Of a stretch of 64,000 nt of DNA, positions 31,351 through 41,403 are shown in pieces. The position numbers and the translations under genes are program-made. This DNA comes from CAXTEJ01 sp964243295 (GTDB lineage: Bacteria > Actinomycetota > Actinomycetes > Actinomycetales > Angustibacteraceae), in assembly GCA_964243295.1 (NCBI GenBank), contig CAXTEJ010000012.1:1-64000 (forward strand), read 5' to 3'. A model generated the notes under the pieces. The model saw only the letters and a program-made list of their open reading frames with translations. It was not told where the DNA came from and did not search any database. Numbering within the stretch: position 1 is the stretch's first letter; every line of letters begins with the position of its first letter.

Positions 31351-32553
31351 GTGCCCCTGCGCTTGTTCACGTCCGAGTCCGTCACCGAGGGGCACCCGGA
31401 CAAGATCTGCGACCAGATCAGCGACTCCATCCTCGACGCCATGCTGGCGCAGGACGCCCGCAGCCGCGTCGCGGTCGAGACCATGGTCACGACCGGCCTG
31501 GTGCACGTGGCCGGCGAGGTCACCACCGCGGGCTACGTCGACATCCCGCGCATCGTGCGCGACACCGTGCTGGCCATCGGCTACGACTCCTCGACCAAGG
31601 GCTTCGACGGCAGCTCGTGCGGTGTCGAGGTGTCGATCGGCGCGCAGTCGCCTGACATCGCGCAGGGCGTCGACGACGCCTACGAGCACCGCACCGAGTC
31701 GGCGTCCGACCCGCTCGACGCCCAGGGCGCCGGCGACCAGGGCCTGATGTTCGGCTACGCCTGCGACGACACCCCCGAGCTGATGCCGCTGCCGATCTGG
31801 CTGGCCCACCGGCTGTCCGAGCAGCTCACCCGGGTGCGCAAGGACGGTGTGCTCGCCTACCTGCGCCCCGACGGCAAGACCCAGGTGACCGTCGGCTACG
31901 ACGGCGACAGGGCCGTCAGCATCGACACCGTCGTGCTCTCGAGCCAGCACGCGGCCGACGTCTCGCTCGAGGGGATGCTGCAGCCCGACATCGCCAACCA
32001 CGTCGTCAAGCCGGTGCTCGACGCCCTCGGTGGCGAGCTCGACATCTCCGCCACGCGGTTGCTGGTCAACCCCACCGGTCGCTTCGAGATCGGCGGCCCG
32101 ATGGGCGACGCCGGCCTCACCGGCCGCAAGATCATCGTCGACACCTACGGCGGCATGGCCCGCCACGGTGGCGGCGCGTTCAGCGGCAAGGACCCGTCGA
32201 AGGTCGACCGGTCCGCCGCCTACGCGATGCGCTGGGTCGCCAAGAACGTCGTCGCCGCCGGTCTCGCCAGCCGCTGCGAGGTGCAGGTCGCCTACGCCAT
32301 CGGCAAGGCCCACCCGGTGGGCCTGTACGTCGAGACCTTCGGCACCGAGACCGTCGACGCCGCCCGCATCGGCGAGGCCATCCCGCAGGTGTTCGACCTG
32401 CGACCGGCCGCGATCATCCGCGACCTCGACCTGCTGCGCCCCATCTACGCGCGCACCGCCGCGTACGGCCACTTCGGCCGCACCGACGCGGACGGCTTCA
32501 CCTGGGAGCGCACCGACCGCGTCGAGGCCCTCCGCTCGGCCGTCGGCGCCTGA
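31351..32553 (+). CDS. metK: S-adenosylmethionine synthetase
   Basis: Forms SAM from methionine and ATP. 400 residues with [31 protein letters not shown], and the P-loop-like [22 protein letters not shown] start with GAGGGAG upstream. A TAGCAT hexamer overlapping the coaBC stop could be a promoter element. Confidence 0.97.
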   Translation: MPLRLFTSESVTEGHPDKICDQISDSILDAMLAQDARSRVAVETMVTTGLVHVAGEVTTAGYVDIPRIVRDTVLAIGYDSSTKGFDGSSCGVEVSIGAQSPDIAQGVDDAYEHRTESASDPLDAQGAGDQGLMFGYACDDTPELMPLPIWLAHRLSEQLTRVRKDGVLAYLRPDGKTQVTVGYDGDRAVSIDTVVLSSQHAADVSLEGMLQPDIANHVVKPVLDALGGELDISATRLLVNPTGRFEIGGPMGDAGLTGRKIIVDTYGGMARHGGGAFSGKDPSKVDRSAAYAMRWVAKNVVAAGLASRCEVQVAYAIGKAHPVGLYVETFGTETVDAARIGEAIPQVFDLRPAAIIRDLDLLRPIYARTAAYGHFGRTDADGFTWERTDRVEALRSAVGA

Positions 32554-32637
32554 CGGGGCTGCTGCTCGACGCCGCGGCTGGACCCGGCACCGGTTCGGTG
32601 CCCGCTGTGGACGGCCGGCCCGGGTGTCGGTGAGCCG

Positions 32638-34740
32638 GTGCAGGATGACCGCGTGAGCCCGGACGACCGCCCCGCCGCCGACGCGCTGCCGGAGACGGTC
32701 GCCGCGCTCGCCGCCTCGGCCGGGCCCGCGGCGGTCAGGGGCGCGGTCCGGCGCCGCTCGCCGAAGCCGCCGCCCGGTCCCGCGGAGGTCGACCCGGTCG
32801 CGCGGGTGCTGGTCGACGTCCCGCTCGCCCACCTCGACCGGCCCTTCGAGTACCTCGTGCCCGAGACCATGGCGCAGACAGCGGTGCCCGGCGCCCGCGT
32901 CCGGGTGCGCTTCGCCGGCCAGGACCTCGAGGGCTACGTCGTCGCGCGCACCCCCCGGGCCGAGCACGAGGGCCGCCTGACGCCGCTGCGGCGGGTGGTG
33001 TCCGCCGAGCCGGTGCTGTCGCCTGAGCTGCTCGCGGTGTGCCGCGCGGTGGCCGAGCGGTGGGGCGGGGCGCTGCCCGACGTCCTGCGTCTCGCGGTGC
33101 CACCGCGGCACGCCGACGCCGAGAAGGCCCCCGGGCCCGTGCCGCTGCCCCCGCCGCCGCGGCCGGACGCCGGACCGTGGGCCGACTACCCGGCCGGCCC
33201 GGCGCTGCTGCAGCGGCTTCGTGACGGGTCGGCGCCGCGCGCGTCCTGGCTCGCGCTGCCCGGGCACTGGCCGCAGGCCGTCGCCGTGGCCGTGGCGACC
33301 ACGCTCGCCGCCGGCCGCGGCGCGCTCGTCGTCGTGCCCGACCACCGCGACGTGCAGCGCGTCGACGCGGCGCTGCGCCAGCTGCTGGGCACCGGCCGGC
33401 ACGCCGTGCTGAGCGCCGACCTCGGCCCCCGGGCGCGCTACTCCGCGTGGCTACGGGTGGCGCGCGGTCAGGTGCGGGCGGTCGTCGGCACCCGCGCTGC
33501 GATGTTCGCGCCGGTGCGTGACCTCGGCCTGGTGGTCTGCTGGGACGACGGCGACGACCTCCACGTCGAGCCGCACGCCCCCTACCCCCACGTGCGCGAG
33601 GTGCTGACGCTGCGGGCCGAGCTGTCCGGGGCTGCCGCGCTGCTGGGCGGGCACGTGCGCACCGCGGAGGTCGAGCGGCTGCAGCAGCAGGGGTGGCTGC
33701 GGCCGGTCGAGCCCGAGCGGGCGCTGCTGCGCTCGCGCACCCCCCGCGTGCTGCTGGCCGGCGAGGGGAACGAGCCCGAGCGCGACGCCGCCGCGGCGTC
33801 CGCCCGGCTGCCCTCGCTCGCCTGGCGCACCGCGCAGACCGCCTTGCGGGACGGCCCGGTGCTGGTGCAGGTGCCCCGCCGCGGCTACGTGCCGTCGCTG
33901 GCCTGCCAGGAGTGCCGTGCCGCCGGGCGCTGCCGCACCTGCCACGGTCCGCTCGGCTTCGCGCGGGCGCAGGCGGTGCCGGCCTGCCGCTGGTGCGGCA
34001 CGCCGGACGCCACCTGGACGTGCGACGTGTGCGGCGGCCGCCGGTTGCGCTCGCTGGTCGTCGGTGCGCGTCGTACGGCCGAGGAGCTCGGGCGGGCGTT
34101 CCCGGGCGCGACCGTGCGCACGTCCGGCGCCGACAGCGTGCTCGCGCACGTCCCGGCCGAGCCGGCGCTGGTCATCGCGACGCCCGGCGCCGAACCGGTC
34201 GCCGAGGGGGGCTACGCGGCCGCGCTGCTGCTCGACGCCTGGGCGCTGCTCGACCGCGCCGACCTGCGGGCCGGCGAGGAGGCGCTGCGGCGCTGGGTCG
34301 GCGCGGCGGCGCTGGTGCGCGGGCAGGACGCCGGCGGCACCGTCGTCCTGGTGGCGCCCGGCGGGCTGCCGCCCGTCGAGGCGCTGGTGCGCTGGTCGCC
34401 GCAGTGGCACGCCGGCCGCGAGCTCGCCGAGCGCGAGCAGCTGGGCTTCCCGCCGGCGCGCACGGTCGTGACCCTCACCGGCGCGCCCGCCGCCGTGCGG
34501 GCCCTGGTCGAGGCGACCGACCTGCCGGCCGGCGCCGAGCAGCTCGGGCCCGTCCCCGTGGAGGTGCGGCGCGCCGGGCCGCCCCGCGAGGCCGAGCCGT
34601 CCGTACGCTTGCTGCTGCGCACCCCCGTCCCGGACGGCGACCGGCTGGCGGCCGCGGTGCGCGCGGGCGTCGCGGTGCGCAGCGCCCGCAAGGACCCCGG
34701 CGCCGTCAAGGTGCAGCGCGACCCCCTGGAGCTGGTGTGA
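32638..34740 (+). CDS. priA: Primosomal protein PriA (helicase motifs degenerate)
   Basis: 700-residue homologue of the replication-restart factor. The N-terminal 3'-end binding domain (RVLVDVPLAHLDRPFEYLVP) and the zinc-ribbon Cys set (CQECRAAGRCRTCHG, CRWCGTPD, CDVCGG) are present. The Walker A lysine motif is missing (LPGHWPQAVAVAVATT) and the DEAH box is replaced by WDDGDDLHVE, as is typical for actinobacteria, so it probably lacks helicase activity. GTG at 32638 or 32653. Confidence 0.9.
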   Translation: MQDDRVSPDDRPAADALPETVAALAASAGPAAVRGAVRRRSPKPPPGPAEVDPVARVLVDVPLAHLDRPFEYLVPETMAQTAVPGARVRVRFAGQDLEGYVVARTPRAEHEGRLTPLRRVVSAEPVLSPELLAVCRAVAERWGGALPDVLRLAVPPRHADAEKAPGPVPLPPPPRPDAGPWADYPAGPALLQRLRDGSAPRASWLALPGHWPQAVAVAVATTLAAGRGALVVVPDHRDVQRVDAALRQLLGTGRHAVLSADLGPRARYSAWLRVARGQVRAVVGTRAAMFAPVRDLGLVVCWDDGDDLHVEPHAPYPHVREVLTLRAELSGAAALLGGHVRTAEVERLQQQGWLRPVEPERALLRSRTPRVLLAGEGNEPERDAAAASARLPSLAWRTAQTALRDGPVLVQVPRRGYVPSLACQECRAAGRCRTCHGPLGFARAQAVPACRWCGTPDATWTCDVCGGRRLRSLVVGARRTAEELGRAFPGATVRTSGADSVLAHVPAEPALVIATPGAEPVAEGGYAAALLLDAWALLDRADLRAGEEALRRWVGAAALVRGQDAGGTVVLVAPGGLPPVEALVRWSPQWHAGRELAEREQLGFPPARTVVTLTGAPAAVRALVEATDLPAGAEQLGPVPVEVRRAGPPREAEPSVRLLLRTPVPDGDRLAAAVRAGVAVRSARKDPGAVKVQRDPLELV

Positions 34741-35399
34741 CCACCCCCCCGACCACCCCCCCGACCACCGTGGTGTTCGACCTCGGCGGCGTGCTGATCG
34801 GCTGGGACCCGACGCTGGCCTTCGCCGGTGTGCTCGAGCCCGCCGACGTGCCCGCCTTCTTCGATGAGGTCGACTTCGCCGAGTGGAACCACCGCCAGGA
34901 CTCCGGGCGCAGCTTCGACGAGGGCGTCGCCGAGCTCGCCGGACGCTTCCCGCACCGCGCCGAGGTCATCGCCGCCTACGCCGCGAACTGGCGCGACACG
35001 CTCACCGGCGAGCTGCCCGACAGCGTCGAGGTCGTCGACGAGCTGCAGCGGGACGGCGTGCGGCTGCTCGCCCTCACCAACTGGTCGCACGAGACCTTCC
35101 CGTGGGCGCGCGAGAGGTTCCCGGTGCTGAGCCGGTTCGAGGGGGTCGTCGTCTCCGGCGACGAGGGGGTCGCCAAGCCCGACCCACGCCTGTTCGGCGT
35201 GCTGCTCGACCGCTACGACGTCGACCCGGGCGACGCCGTCTTCGTCGACGACCGGCCCGACAACGTCCGGGCCGCGACGGCACTGGGCCTGCACGGGCTG
35301 GTCTTCACCGACGCCGCGACGCTGCGGGCCGACCTGGTGCGGCTCGGCGTGCTGCGGGCGGCCGGCGACACGGCGTCCGGGCACGGTCGGAGCACCTAG
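34737..35399 (+). CDS. HAD-family phosphatase
   Basis: 220-residue haloacid-dehalogenase-like hydrolase. Motif I is VFDLGGVLIGWD, where the second Asp is replaced by Gly as in the YihX/dehalogenase subgroup. Motif II is ALTNWS, the Lys motif is GVAKPDPRLF, and motif IV is VFVDDRPDNV. A helical cap lies between motifs I and II. The substrate is unknown. It starts with GTGA overlap at the priA stop and has a Thr/Pro-rich start. Confidence 0.88.
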   Translation: MTTPPTTPPTTVVFDLGGVLIGWDPTLAFAGVLEPADVPAFFDEVDFAEWNHRQDSGRSFDEGVAELAGRFPHRAEVIAAYAANWRDTLTGELPDSVEVVDELQRDGVRLLALTNWSHETFPWARERFPVLSRFEGVVVSGDEGVAKPDPRLFGVLLDRYDVDPGDAVFVDDRPDNVRAATALGLHGLVFTDAATLRADLVRLGVLRAAGDTASGHGRST

Positions 35400-35454
35400 A
35401 CTGGACGCCGCGTCCAGCCGTCAGCCAGTCCCGCCGCAGGAAGGCCCCCCGCCC

Positions 35455-36000
35455 GTGCCCATCCAGGACATCCGGCTCTTCGGTGACCCGGTGCTGCGCA
35501 CCCCGGCCGACGAGGTCACGGTGTTCGACAAGGAGCTGCGGCAGCTGGTCAAGGACCTCACCGACACGATGATGGACGCGCCCGGAGCCGGGCTGGCCGC
35601 GCCGCAGATCGGTGTCGGGCTGCGGGTGTTCACCTACTACGTCGACGACGTGCTGGGGCACCTGGTCAACCCCCGGCTCGCCCTGAGCGAGGAGCTGCAG
35701 GACGGCGAGGAGGGGTGCCTGTCGTTCCCGGGCGTCGTCTACGACACCCCGCGGGCGATGCGGGTCGTCGCCACGGGTCAGGACCAGCACGGTGAGCCGC
35801 TGAGGCTCGAGGGCACCGAGCTGCTCGCGCGCTGCATCCAGCACGAGACCGACCACCTCGACGGCATCCTGTTCATCGACCGCATGGACCGCGACCAGCG
35901 CAAGCTGGTCATGAAGGCCATCCGCGAGGCCGAGTGGACCGGCAGCCCGGTGCCGCAGCTGAAGGTCAGCCCGCACCTGACCTTCGGCAAGGCGCTGTAG
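35455..36000 (+). CDS. def: Peptide deformylase
   Basis: Fe/Zn enzyme removing formyl groups from nascent proteins. 181 residues with the three motifs GAGLAAPQIGVG, EEGCLSFPG and QHETDHLDG. GTG start. A TAGACT at 35397-35402 may be its promoter -10. fmt follows 3 bases after the stop, pairing formylation with deformylation. Confidence 0.96.
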   Translation: MPIQDIRLFGDPVLRTPADEVTVFDKELRQLVKDLTDTMMDAPGAGLAAPQIGVGLRVFTYYVDDVLGHLVNPRLALSEELQDGEEGCLSFPGVVYDTPRAMRVVATGQDQHGEPLRLEGTELLARCIQHETDHLDGILFIDRMDRDQRKLVMKAIREAEWTGSPVPQLKVSPHLTFGKAL

Positions 36001-36003
36001 CCC

Positions 36004-36963
36004 GTGCGCGTGGTCTTCGCGGGGACGCCGGCGGTGGCCCTGCCGGCGCTCGACGCCGTCCTCGCCTCGCGTCACGAGGTCGTCGCGGTGCTCACCCGCC
36101 CCGATGCCCCGGCCGGACGCGGTCGTCACCCGGCGGCCTCACCGGTCGCTGCTCGCGTCCGCGACCTCGGCATCGAGGTGCTCACCCCGCAGCGCCCGCG
36201 CGAGCCGGAGTTCCTCGAGCGGCTCGCGACCATCGCGCCCGACTGCTGCCCCGTCGTCGCCTACGGCGCGCTCGTGCCGCAGGCTGCCCTCGACGTGCCC
36301 CGCCACGGCTGGGTCAACCTGCACTTCTCGCTGCTGCCCGCCTGGCGCGGCGCCGCGCCCGTGCAGCACGCGATCATGGCCGGCGACGACGTGACCGGCG
36401 CCTGCACCTTCCTGCTCGAGGCCGGCCTCGACACCGGCCCGGTCCTCGGGGTGCTGACCGAGACCGTGCGCCCCACCGACACCAGCGGCGACCTGCTCGG
36501 CCGGCTCGCGGACGCCGGAGCCGGGCTGCTCGTGGCGACGCTCGACGGCATCGAGGACGGCTCGCTGCACGCGCGCCCGCAACCCGCCGAGGGGGTCTCG
36601 CTCGCGCCGAAGGTCGAGGTCGGCGACGCCCACGTCGACTGGCGGGCGCCGGCCACCCGCATCGACCGGCTGGTCCGCGGCTGCACCCCCGCGCCCGGGG
36701 CCTGGACGACGTGGCGCGGCGATCGCGTCAAGCTCGGGCCGGTGTCGCACGGTTCGCCGGACGACGCGCGCCCGGCGCTCGGCCCGGGCGAGCTGCACCC
36801 GACCCGACGGTCGGTCGAGGTCGGCACCGGTGGCGGGGTCGTCGTCCTCGGGACGGTGCAGCCGCCCGGCCGCAAGGCCATGCCCGCCGTCGACTGGGCC
36901 CGCGGCTCGCGGCTGACGGCGGGCGACCGCTTCGACCTCGACCCCCTCGGAGACGCGTCATGA
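36004..36963 (+). CDS. fmt: Methionyl-tRNA formyltransferase
   Basis: Formylates initiator Met-tRNA with 10-formyl-THF. 319 residues: [14 protein letters not shown] start, catalytic [20 protein letters not shown], then [11 protein letters not shown], and a C-terminal tRNA-binding barrel ([11 protein letters not shown]). GTG start, ATGA overlap with rsmB. Confidence 0.96.
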   Translation: MRVVFAGTPAVALPALDAVLASRHEVVAVLTRPDAPAGRGRHPAASPVAARVRDLGIEVLTPQRPREPEFLERLATIAPDCCPVVAYGALVPQAALDVPRHGWVNLHFSLLPAWRGAAPVQHAIMAGDDVTGACTFLLEAGLDTGPVLGVLTETVRPTDTSGDLLGRLADAGAGLLVATLDGIEDGSLHARPQPAEGVSLAPKVEVGDAHVDWRAPATRIDRLVRGCTPAPGAWTTWRGDRVKLGPVSHGSPDDARPALGPGELHPTRRSVEVGTGGGVVVLGTVQPPGRKAMPAVDWARGSRLTAGDRFDLDPLGDAS

Positions 36964-38402
36964 CCGGTCAGCGACGTCCCGGCCAGCCCGCTCGCGAGGC
37001 CGGCCCCCGCTCGGCGCAGAAGCCGTCGCAGCGCTCGCGCCGCGCCGACGCGCCGCGGCAGGCGGCGTACGAGACGGTCCGCGCGGTCGCCACCAAGGAC
37101 GCCTACGCCAACCTGGTGCTCCCCGGCCTGCTGCGTGATCGGCGCATCACCGACCGCGACGCCGCGTTCGCGACCGAGCTGACCTACGGCACGCTGCGCA
37201 TGCAGGGCCTGTACGACGCGGTGCTCGCCCGCTGCGTCGACCGCCCGCTCGACGGCCTCGACGACGGGGTGCTCGACGCGCTGCGGCTCGGCGCCCACCA
37301 GCTGCTCGGCATGCGCGTGCCCCCGCACGCGGCGGTCGGCGAGACGGTCGCGCTGGTGCGCGACAACCTCGGCGGCGGCCCTGCCGGGCTGACCAACGCC
37401 GTGCTGCGCAAGGTCGGCGACCGTGACGTGGCCGCGTGGGTCGACGAGCTCGCCGAGGGGTCGGCGACGCTCGACCGCCTGGCGCTGCAGCACAGCCACC
37501 CGCTGTGGGTCGTCCGCGCGCTGCGCGAGGCGCTCGCCGGGCGCGGGGTCGCGGCCGACCGGCTCGACACCGAGCTCGAGCAGCTGCTGGCCGCCGACAA
37601 CGCCGCCGCGAAGGTCACGCTCGTCGCCCGGCCAGGCCTCGCGACCCGCGACGAGCTCGTCGTCGCCGGTGGTGAGCCGTCCGCGGTGTCGCCGTACGCG
37701 GTGCTGTGGCCGGGCGGCGACCCGAGCTCGCTGCCCGCCGTGCGGGAGGGGCGTGCCGGCGTCCAGGACGAGGGCAGCCAGCTGGTGGCGCTCGCGCTGG
37801 CAAGCGCCCCGGTCGAGGGCCGCGACGAGCGCTGGCTCGACCTGTGCGCCGGGCCGGGCGGCAAGGCTGCGCTGCTCGGTGCGCTCGTCGCGGCCCGCGG
37901 CGGCACGCTGACCGCGATCGAGCAGGCCTCGCACCGTGCGGCGCTGGTGCGCTCGGCCGTGGCCGCGCTGGGCGAGAGCGTCGTGGTGCGCCGCGCCGAC
38001 GGCCGCGAGCTCGGTGAGCAGGAGCCGGGCGGCTACGACCGCGTGCTCGTCGACGCTCCCTGCACCGGCCTGGGCGCGTTGCGCCGCAGGCCTGAGGCGC
38101 GCTGGCGGCGCCAGCCCTCCGACGTCGCCGGCCTCGCGCCGCTGCAGCGGGCCCTGCTCGACTCGGCCGCCTCCGCCGTGCGCCCCGGTGGCCTGGTCGC
38201 CTACGCGGTGTGCTCGCCGCACGTGGCCGAGACCCGCCTGGTGGTCGACGACGTCGTCCGCCGTCGCGGTGACCTCGAGGTCGTCGACGCGCGCCCGATG
38301 CTGCCCGACGTACCCGCCCTCGACGACGCCCCCACCGTGCAGCTGTGGCCGCACCGCCAGGGCACCGACGCCATGTTCCTCGCGCTGCTGCGCCGCACCT
38401 GA
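36960..38402 (+). CDS. rsmB: 16S rRNA m5C967 methyltransferase RsmB
   Basis: 480 residues: a NusB-like RNA-binding N-terminus preceded by a basic tail, then a Rossmann methyltransferase with SAM motif [16 protein letters not shown] and the two catalytic Cys motifs [14 protein letters not shown] and AYAVCSPH (YSTCS in relatives). It ends the def-fmt-rsmB group. Confidence 0.94.
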   Translation: MTGQRRPGQPAREAGPRSAQKPSQRSRRADAPRQAAYETVRAVATKDAYANLVLPGLLRDRRITDRDAAFATELTYGTLRMQGLYDAVLARCVDRPLDGLDDGVLDALRLGAHQLLGMRVPPHAAVGETVALVRDNLGGGPAGLTNAVLRKVGDRDVAAWVDELAEGSATLDRLALQHSHPLWVVRALREALAGRGVAADRLDTELEQLLAADNAAAKVTLVARPGLATRDELVVAGGEPSAVSPYAVLWPGGDPSSLPAVREGRAGVQDEGSQLVALALASAPVEGRDERWLDLCAGPGGKAALLGALVAARGGTLTAIEQASHRAALVRSAVAALGESVVVRRADGRELGEQEPGGYDRVLVDAPCTGLGALRRRPEARWRRQPSDVAGLAPLQRALLDSAASAVRPGGLVAYAVCSPHVAETRLVVDDVVRRRGDLEVVDARPMLPDVPALDDAPTVQLWPHRQGTDAMFLALLRRT

Positions 38403-38422
38403 CGCACCCGCGGCACCGCACC

Positions 38423-38609
38423 GTGATCATGCGATCCCGGCTCGCTGCGCCCCCCCGTCGGTGATCTGGCGATCGCGGCTCGCTGCGGCCACCCGTCGGT
38501 GATCTTGCGATCGCGGCTCGCCAGCTTGAGCGACCCCGACCCGTCGTCGTTCGCCCGGGCACGTCGTCCCAGATGTGCGGACGGCGCTGGGCCGGGATTG
38601 CATGATCAC
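38423..38609. repeat. Tandem 38-bp repeats of a GTGATCATGCGAT family, with one inverted copy
   Basis: Three direct units begin at 38423, 38461 and 38499, exactly 38 bases apart. Each opens with GTGATCWTGCGATCSCGGCT (the second with one change) and the first two end CCCGTCG. A fourth copy, GCCGGGATTGCATGATCAC at 38591-38609, is in reverse orientation. The core TGATCA is palindromic. The same motif recurs at 51011-51551. The rest of this 240-base gap after rsmB holds no recognisable gene. Confidence 0.85.
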
Positions 38610-38642
38610 GGGGGTGGGGGTGTGGTCAGGGTGGGGGTGTGG

Positions 38643-38966
38643 TCAGGGGCGGGGCGGGGGCGGTGGGGTCTTGCCGCGCCAGCGCAGGCTCTGGTCGTTG
38701 AGGGTGCGGACGACGGGGTCGCCGTCGCTGGCCATGAGCTCGGCGGCGGCGACCGCCCGCTCGAGCTGGACGTCGGTCAGCTGGGTGAACGCGGGGGAGC
38801 GGCGGCGGTCGAGGACGTCGTACCAGCAGGCGCCGACGGCGTGGTCGAGGACGATGCGACCGAAGCAGTGGTCGGCGGTGACGACCCAGCGCTGCTCGCG
38901 GGCGCGGCGCGGCAGCTCGACGAGCACGAGGGCGCGGTAGCGGGCGAGCAGCTCCTCGCGCGTCAC
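38643..38966 (-). CDS. Conserved hypothetical protein
   Basis: 107 residues from a GTG start (TREELLARYRALVLVELPRR). Central conserved-looking text WVVTADHCFGRIVLDHAVG, then WYDVLDRR and LNDQSLRWRGK, and a Pro-rich end. I recall related small actinobacterial proteins but no established function. No membrane segment and no enzymatic motif could be assigned. It lies 40 bases downstream of the VOC gene in the same direction and may be co-transcribed. Confidence 0.7.
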   Translation of the reverse strand: MTREELLARYRALVLVELPRRAREQRWVVTADHCFGRIVLDHAVGACWYDVLDRRRSPAFTQLTDVQLERAVAAAELMASDGDPVVRTLNDQSLRWRGKTPPPPPRP

Positions 38967-39006
38967 CCCGCCAGCTGGGTGCGGACGGGACTCGACCCGC
39001 GCCCGC

Positions 39007-39474
39007 TCAGCCGCCAACGGTCTCGGCGGCCGAGGCGGCCGAGGGCTCGGTGGCGTCGTCGGTGGCGGAGTCGGCGGGCCGCACTGCGGCCGGGTCCATC
39101 CACAGGACCTCGAACACGTGACCCTCGGGGTCGGCGAACGACCGGCCGTACATGAAGCCGTGGTCCTGCGGCGGCAGCCAGGCCGAGCCGCCCGCCGCGA
39201 GCGCCGCGTCGGCAAGGGCGTCGACCTCCTCCCGGCTGCCGGCCGACAGGGCGTGCAGCACACCGGTCGACTCGCGCGGGTCGGCGATGGTGCCGGTCAC
39301 GAAGTCCCGGAACCGGGACCGCTCGAGCAGCATGAGCACGATCGACTCGCTGATGATGACGTTGGTCGTGCGCTCGTCGGAGAACTGCGGGTTGGTGCCG
39401 AACCCGAGCGCGGACCAGAAGGCGGCGGACGCGCTGACGTCGCGCACCGGCAGGTTGATGAAGACCATCGTCAT
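39007..39474 (-). CDS. VOC (glyoxalase/bleomycin-resistance fold) protein
   Basis: 155 residues. MTMVFINLPVRDVSASAAFW is the typical start of the PhnB/glyoxalase-like group, followed by FWSALGFGTNPQFSDE and ending FADPEGHVFEVLWMDP, with the metal-side Glu in EVLW. The start was chosen at ATG with GGGAGC upstream. The last 25 residues are an Ala/Thr/Ser-rich tail. The substrate is unknown. Confidence 0.85.
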   Translation of the reverse strand: MTMVFINLPVRDVSASAAFWSALGFGTNPQFSDERTTNVIISESIVLMLLERSRFRDFVTGTIADPRESTGVLHALSAGSREEVDALADAALAAGGSAWLPPQDHGFMYGRSFADPEGHVFEVLWMDPAAVRPADSATDDATEPSAASAAETVGG

Positions 39475-39537
39475 CGCGTGCTCCCGCGTCATCGAGGCCA
39501 CCGCGACCGGTGGCGCTCCCGGCACCGTAGCCGCCGG

Positions 39538-39937
39538 TCACCGGGCGCGCAGCAGCCGGCGTCCGGGCACCTCGACCAGCCGCCCCAGCCACGGCGGGCG
39601 CTGCTGGTGGGCGCGCAGCAGCAGGACGCCGGCCACGAACTCCGTGCCGACGCGCAGCATGCTCGCGTGCGGCGCCAACGGCAACGTGCCGTCGGTGATG
39701 CCGAGGGCGCCGTTCACCGCGGCCTGGAGCAATGTCGACGCCGAGGTAGTCCATCGCCATCACCGGAGCAAGCGGCCGCAGCACGGGGGCGAGGGCCAGC
39801 ACGTCGTCCTGGAAGTGGAAGAGCACCACCCAGACGGCGGCGACGGCGCGCAGCCCGGTGAGCGCGTGGATCGTCGGCCGTGCCGGCGCGGAGTCCGGCA
39901 GCCGGGGTGAGCGCAGCTCACGCGCTTCCACAGCCAC
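39538..39937 (-). pseudogene. Acyltransferase-3 family remnant with large internal deletion
   Basis: The 5' part (39937 to about 39745) encodes a classic acyltransferase-3 N-terminus: IHALTGLRAVAAVWVVLFHF then MDYLGVD. In the intact family this continues with FFVLSGF and about 250 more residues. Here the frame breaks, and a second frame (about 39737 to 39538) supplies what looks like a distal part (LPLAPHASMLRVGTEFVAG). Thus most of the membrane domain is deleted and the fragments are out of frame. Confidence 0.72.
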
Positions 39938-39971
39938 GCGCCGACGCTGACGACGCCGCGCCGGTGGTAGC

Positions 39972-40667
39972 TCAGATGCCGGCGGTCAGCACCACGTCGC
40001 CGGCGGCGTCGGTGAGCGTGAAGGAGGTGGCGTCCGCGCGCAGGACGTCGGCGTTGAGGTTGCAGTGGATCGTCCGGCCGCCGGTGCCGACCATGCCGCC
40101 GGCGTCGTGACGGGTGCCGTCGCGGCCGAGCACCGACATCTCGAACCCGCGGCCCGCGGGCAGCCCGGTGGCGGTCAGCTTGATCTCGACGCCCCAGGTG
40201 TGGGCCACCAGGTCGGCGCTCGCGCTCACACCCGCCGCCCGGCTGGTCACCGCGACGGGCTCGAGCGGGACCGTGGCGACGGCGGGCGCCGGGTCGGGCC
40301 GCCCGAGGACGTAGCCGCCGACGCCCGACCCGACGAGCACCGCCGCGGCGGCCGCCCCCAGCAGCCCGCGCCGGACGGCGACGCGACGACGGCGTGCCGC
40401 GCGCTCGGTGCGCACCTGCCGCTCGATCCGGGTGGCGAGCAGCGCGCCCGGCTCCGCCGCGGGCTCGTCGAGCACCCCGGGGTCGACGTCCCGCAGCAGG
40501 GCGGCGAGCGGACCGATCTCGGCGAGCTCGGCCCGGCAGGCTGCGCAGCCGTCCAGGTGGGAGCGCATCCGCGCGCCCTCGACGTCATCGAGGTGACCGA
40601 GGACGTACGCGCCCAGCAGCTCGCGCTGGTCGCGGTGACCGCGGGCCTCGGGGGAGGGCGTGCTCAC
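39972..40667 (-). CDS. Zinc-finger anti-sigma factor
   Basis: 231-residue transmembrane anti-sigma protein. The N-terminal zf-HC2/ZAS motif is H-x3-C-x2-C (RSHLDGCAACR), then a helical linker, one membrane helix (GLLGAAAAAVLVGSGVGGYVLG, about residues 108-130), and an external C-terminal domain like RskA (VTSRAAGVSASADLVAHTWG, ADVLRADATSF). It overlaps the ECF sigma gene by four bases, the standard arrangement for a cognate pair. Confidence 0.88.
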   Translation of the reverse strand: MSTPSPEARGHRDQRELLGAYVLGHLDDVEGARMRSHLDGCAACRAELAEIGPLAALLRDVDPGVLDEPAAEPGALLATRIERQVRTERAARRRRVAVRRGLLGAAAAAVLVGSGVGGYVLGRPDPAPAVATVPLEPVAVTSRAAGVSASADLVAHTWGVEIKLTATGLPAGRGFEMSVLGRDGTRHDAGGMVGTGGRTIHCNLNADVLRADATSFTLTDAAGDVVLTAGI

Positions 40668-41218
40668 GGCGTCACCTCCATCTCGTCCATGGCCATTCTC
40701 AGGGCCTTGAGTCCGTAGAACACGCGCGTGCGCACGGTCGCGACCGGCACGCCGAGCTCGGCGGCGACCTCGGCGTAGGGCCGGTCGCGCAGGTAGGTCT
40801 CGACGATCGCGCGGCGGTGGTCCTCGCCGATGCGCCGCAGCGCCTCCTCGACGACCCAGCCGCGCAGCAGCCGCTCGGCCGGGTCGGGGTGCGCCGCGGC
40901 GGGAGCGCCGGCCTCCGGCGAGCCGACGTCGCCGACGAGGCCCTCCAGCCACGGCCGGGCGCGGGTCGCCCGCGACTGGTCGACCACGACGTTGCGCGCG
41001 ATCGCGAACAGCCACACCCGCAGGCTGGCGAGCTCGGGGTCGTAGCGGTCGGCGGCCCGCCAGGCGCGCAGGAACGTCTCCTGCACCGCGTCCTGCGCGG
41101 CGCCGTCGTCGCCGAGCGCGCGGCGGGCGAAGCGGTACAGCTCGGCGCCGTGCGCGGTGTAGGCGGCGCGCAGGCCCTCGTCACGGTCCAGCGACGACGT
41201 CACGGCGACATCGGGCAC
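40664..41218 (-). CDS. ECF-family RNA polymerase sigma factor
   Basis: 184 residues with region 2 (YRFARRALGDDGAAQDAVQETFLRAWRAAD in outline, then RVWLFAIARNVVVDQSR) and region 4 (RRAIVETYLRDRPYAEVAAELGVPVATVRTRVFYGLKALR in outline). The SigK/SigM-like group is likely. GTG at 41218 is 8 bases from GGGAGG. A start at 41227 is possible. Divergently placed from a secreted protein gene, which it may control together with its own operon. Confidence 0.92.
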   Translation of the reverse strand: MPDVAVTSSLDRDEGLRAAYTAHGAELYRFARRALGDDGAAQDAVQETFLRAWRAADRYDPELASLRVWLFAIARNVVVDQSRATRARPWLEGLVGDVGSPEAGAPAAAHPDPAERLLRGWVVEEALRRIGEDHRRAIVETYLRDRPYAEVAAELGVPVATVRTRVFYGLKALRMAMDEMEVTP

Positions 41219-41403
41219 GCGCACCACCTCCCGGGGTGTGTACGTCGGCCGGCCCGGCGGCGTTCACCGCGCGAGACCGCAGCGGCCGGGCCCCGGCCGA
41301 TCCTGCCGCGAAAAGTTCCGGCTGGCCGTGAACGTCGCCCTGCCGCGCGCCGTACCCACCATCACGAGCTGGTCACCGGACCGGCCGCACCCCAGGAGGA
41401 ACG

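Noticed and set aside
30043..33402. Long open frame antisense to coaBC-metK-priA
   Set aside because: Same codon-phase artefact. It crosses three well-supported genes and shows no known motif.
32638..34740. priA as a broken gene because Walker A and DEAH motifs are missing
   Set aside because: Loss of these motifs is a known general feature of actinobacterial PriA. The rest of the protein is complete.
38423..38536. Possible CRISPR array
   Set aside because: Units of 38 bases repeat head to tail without unique spacers of constant length, and no cas genes are present.
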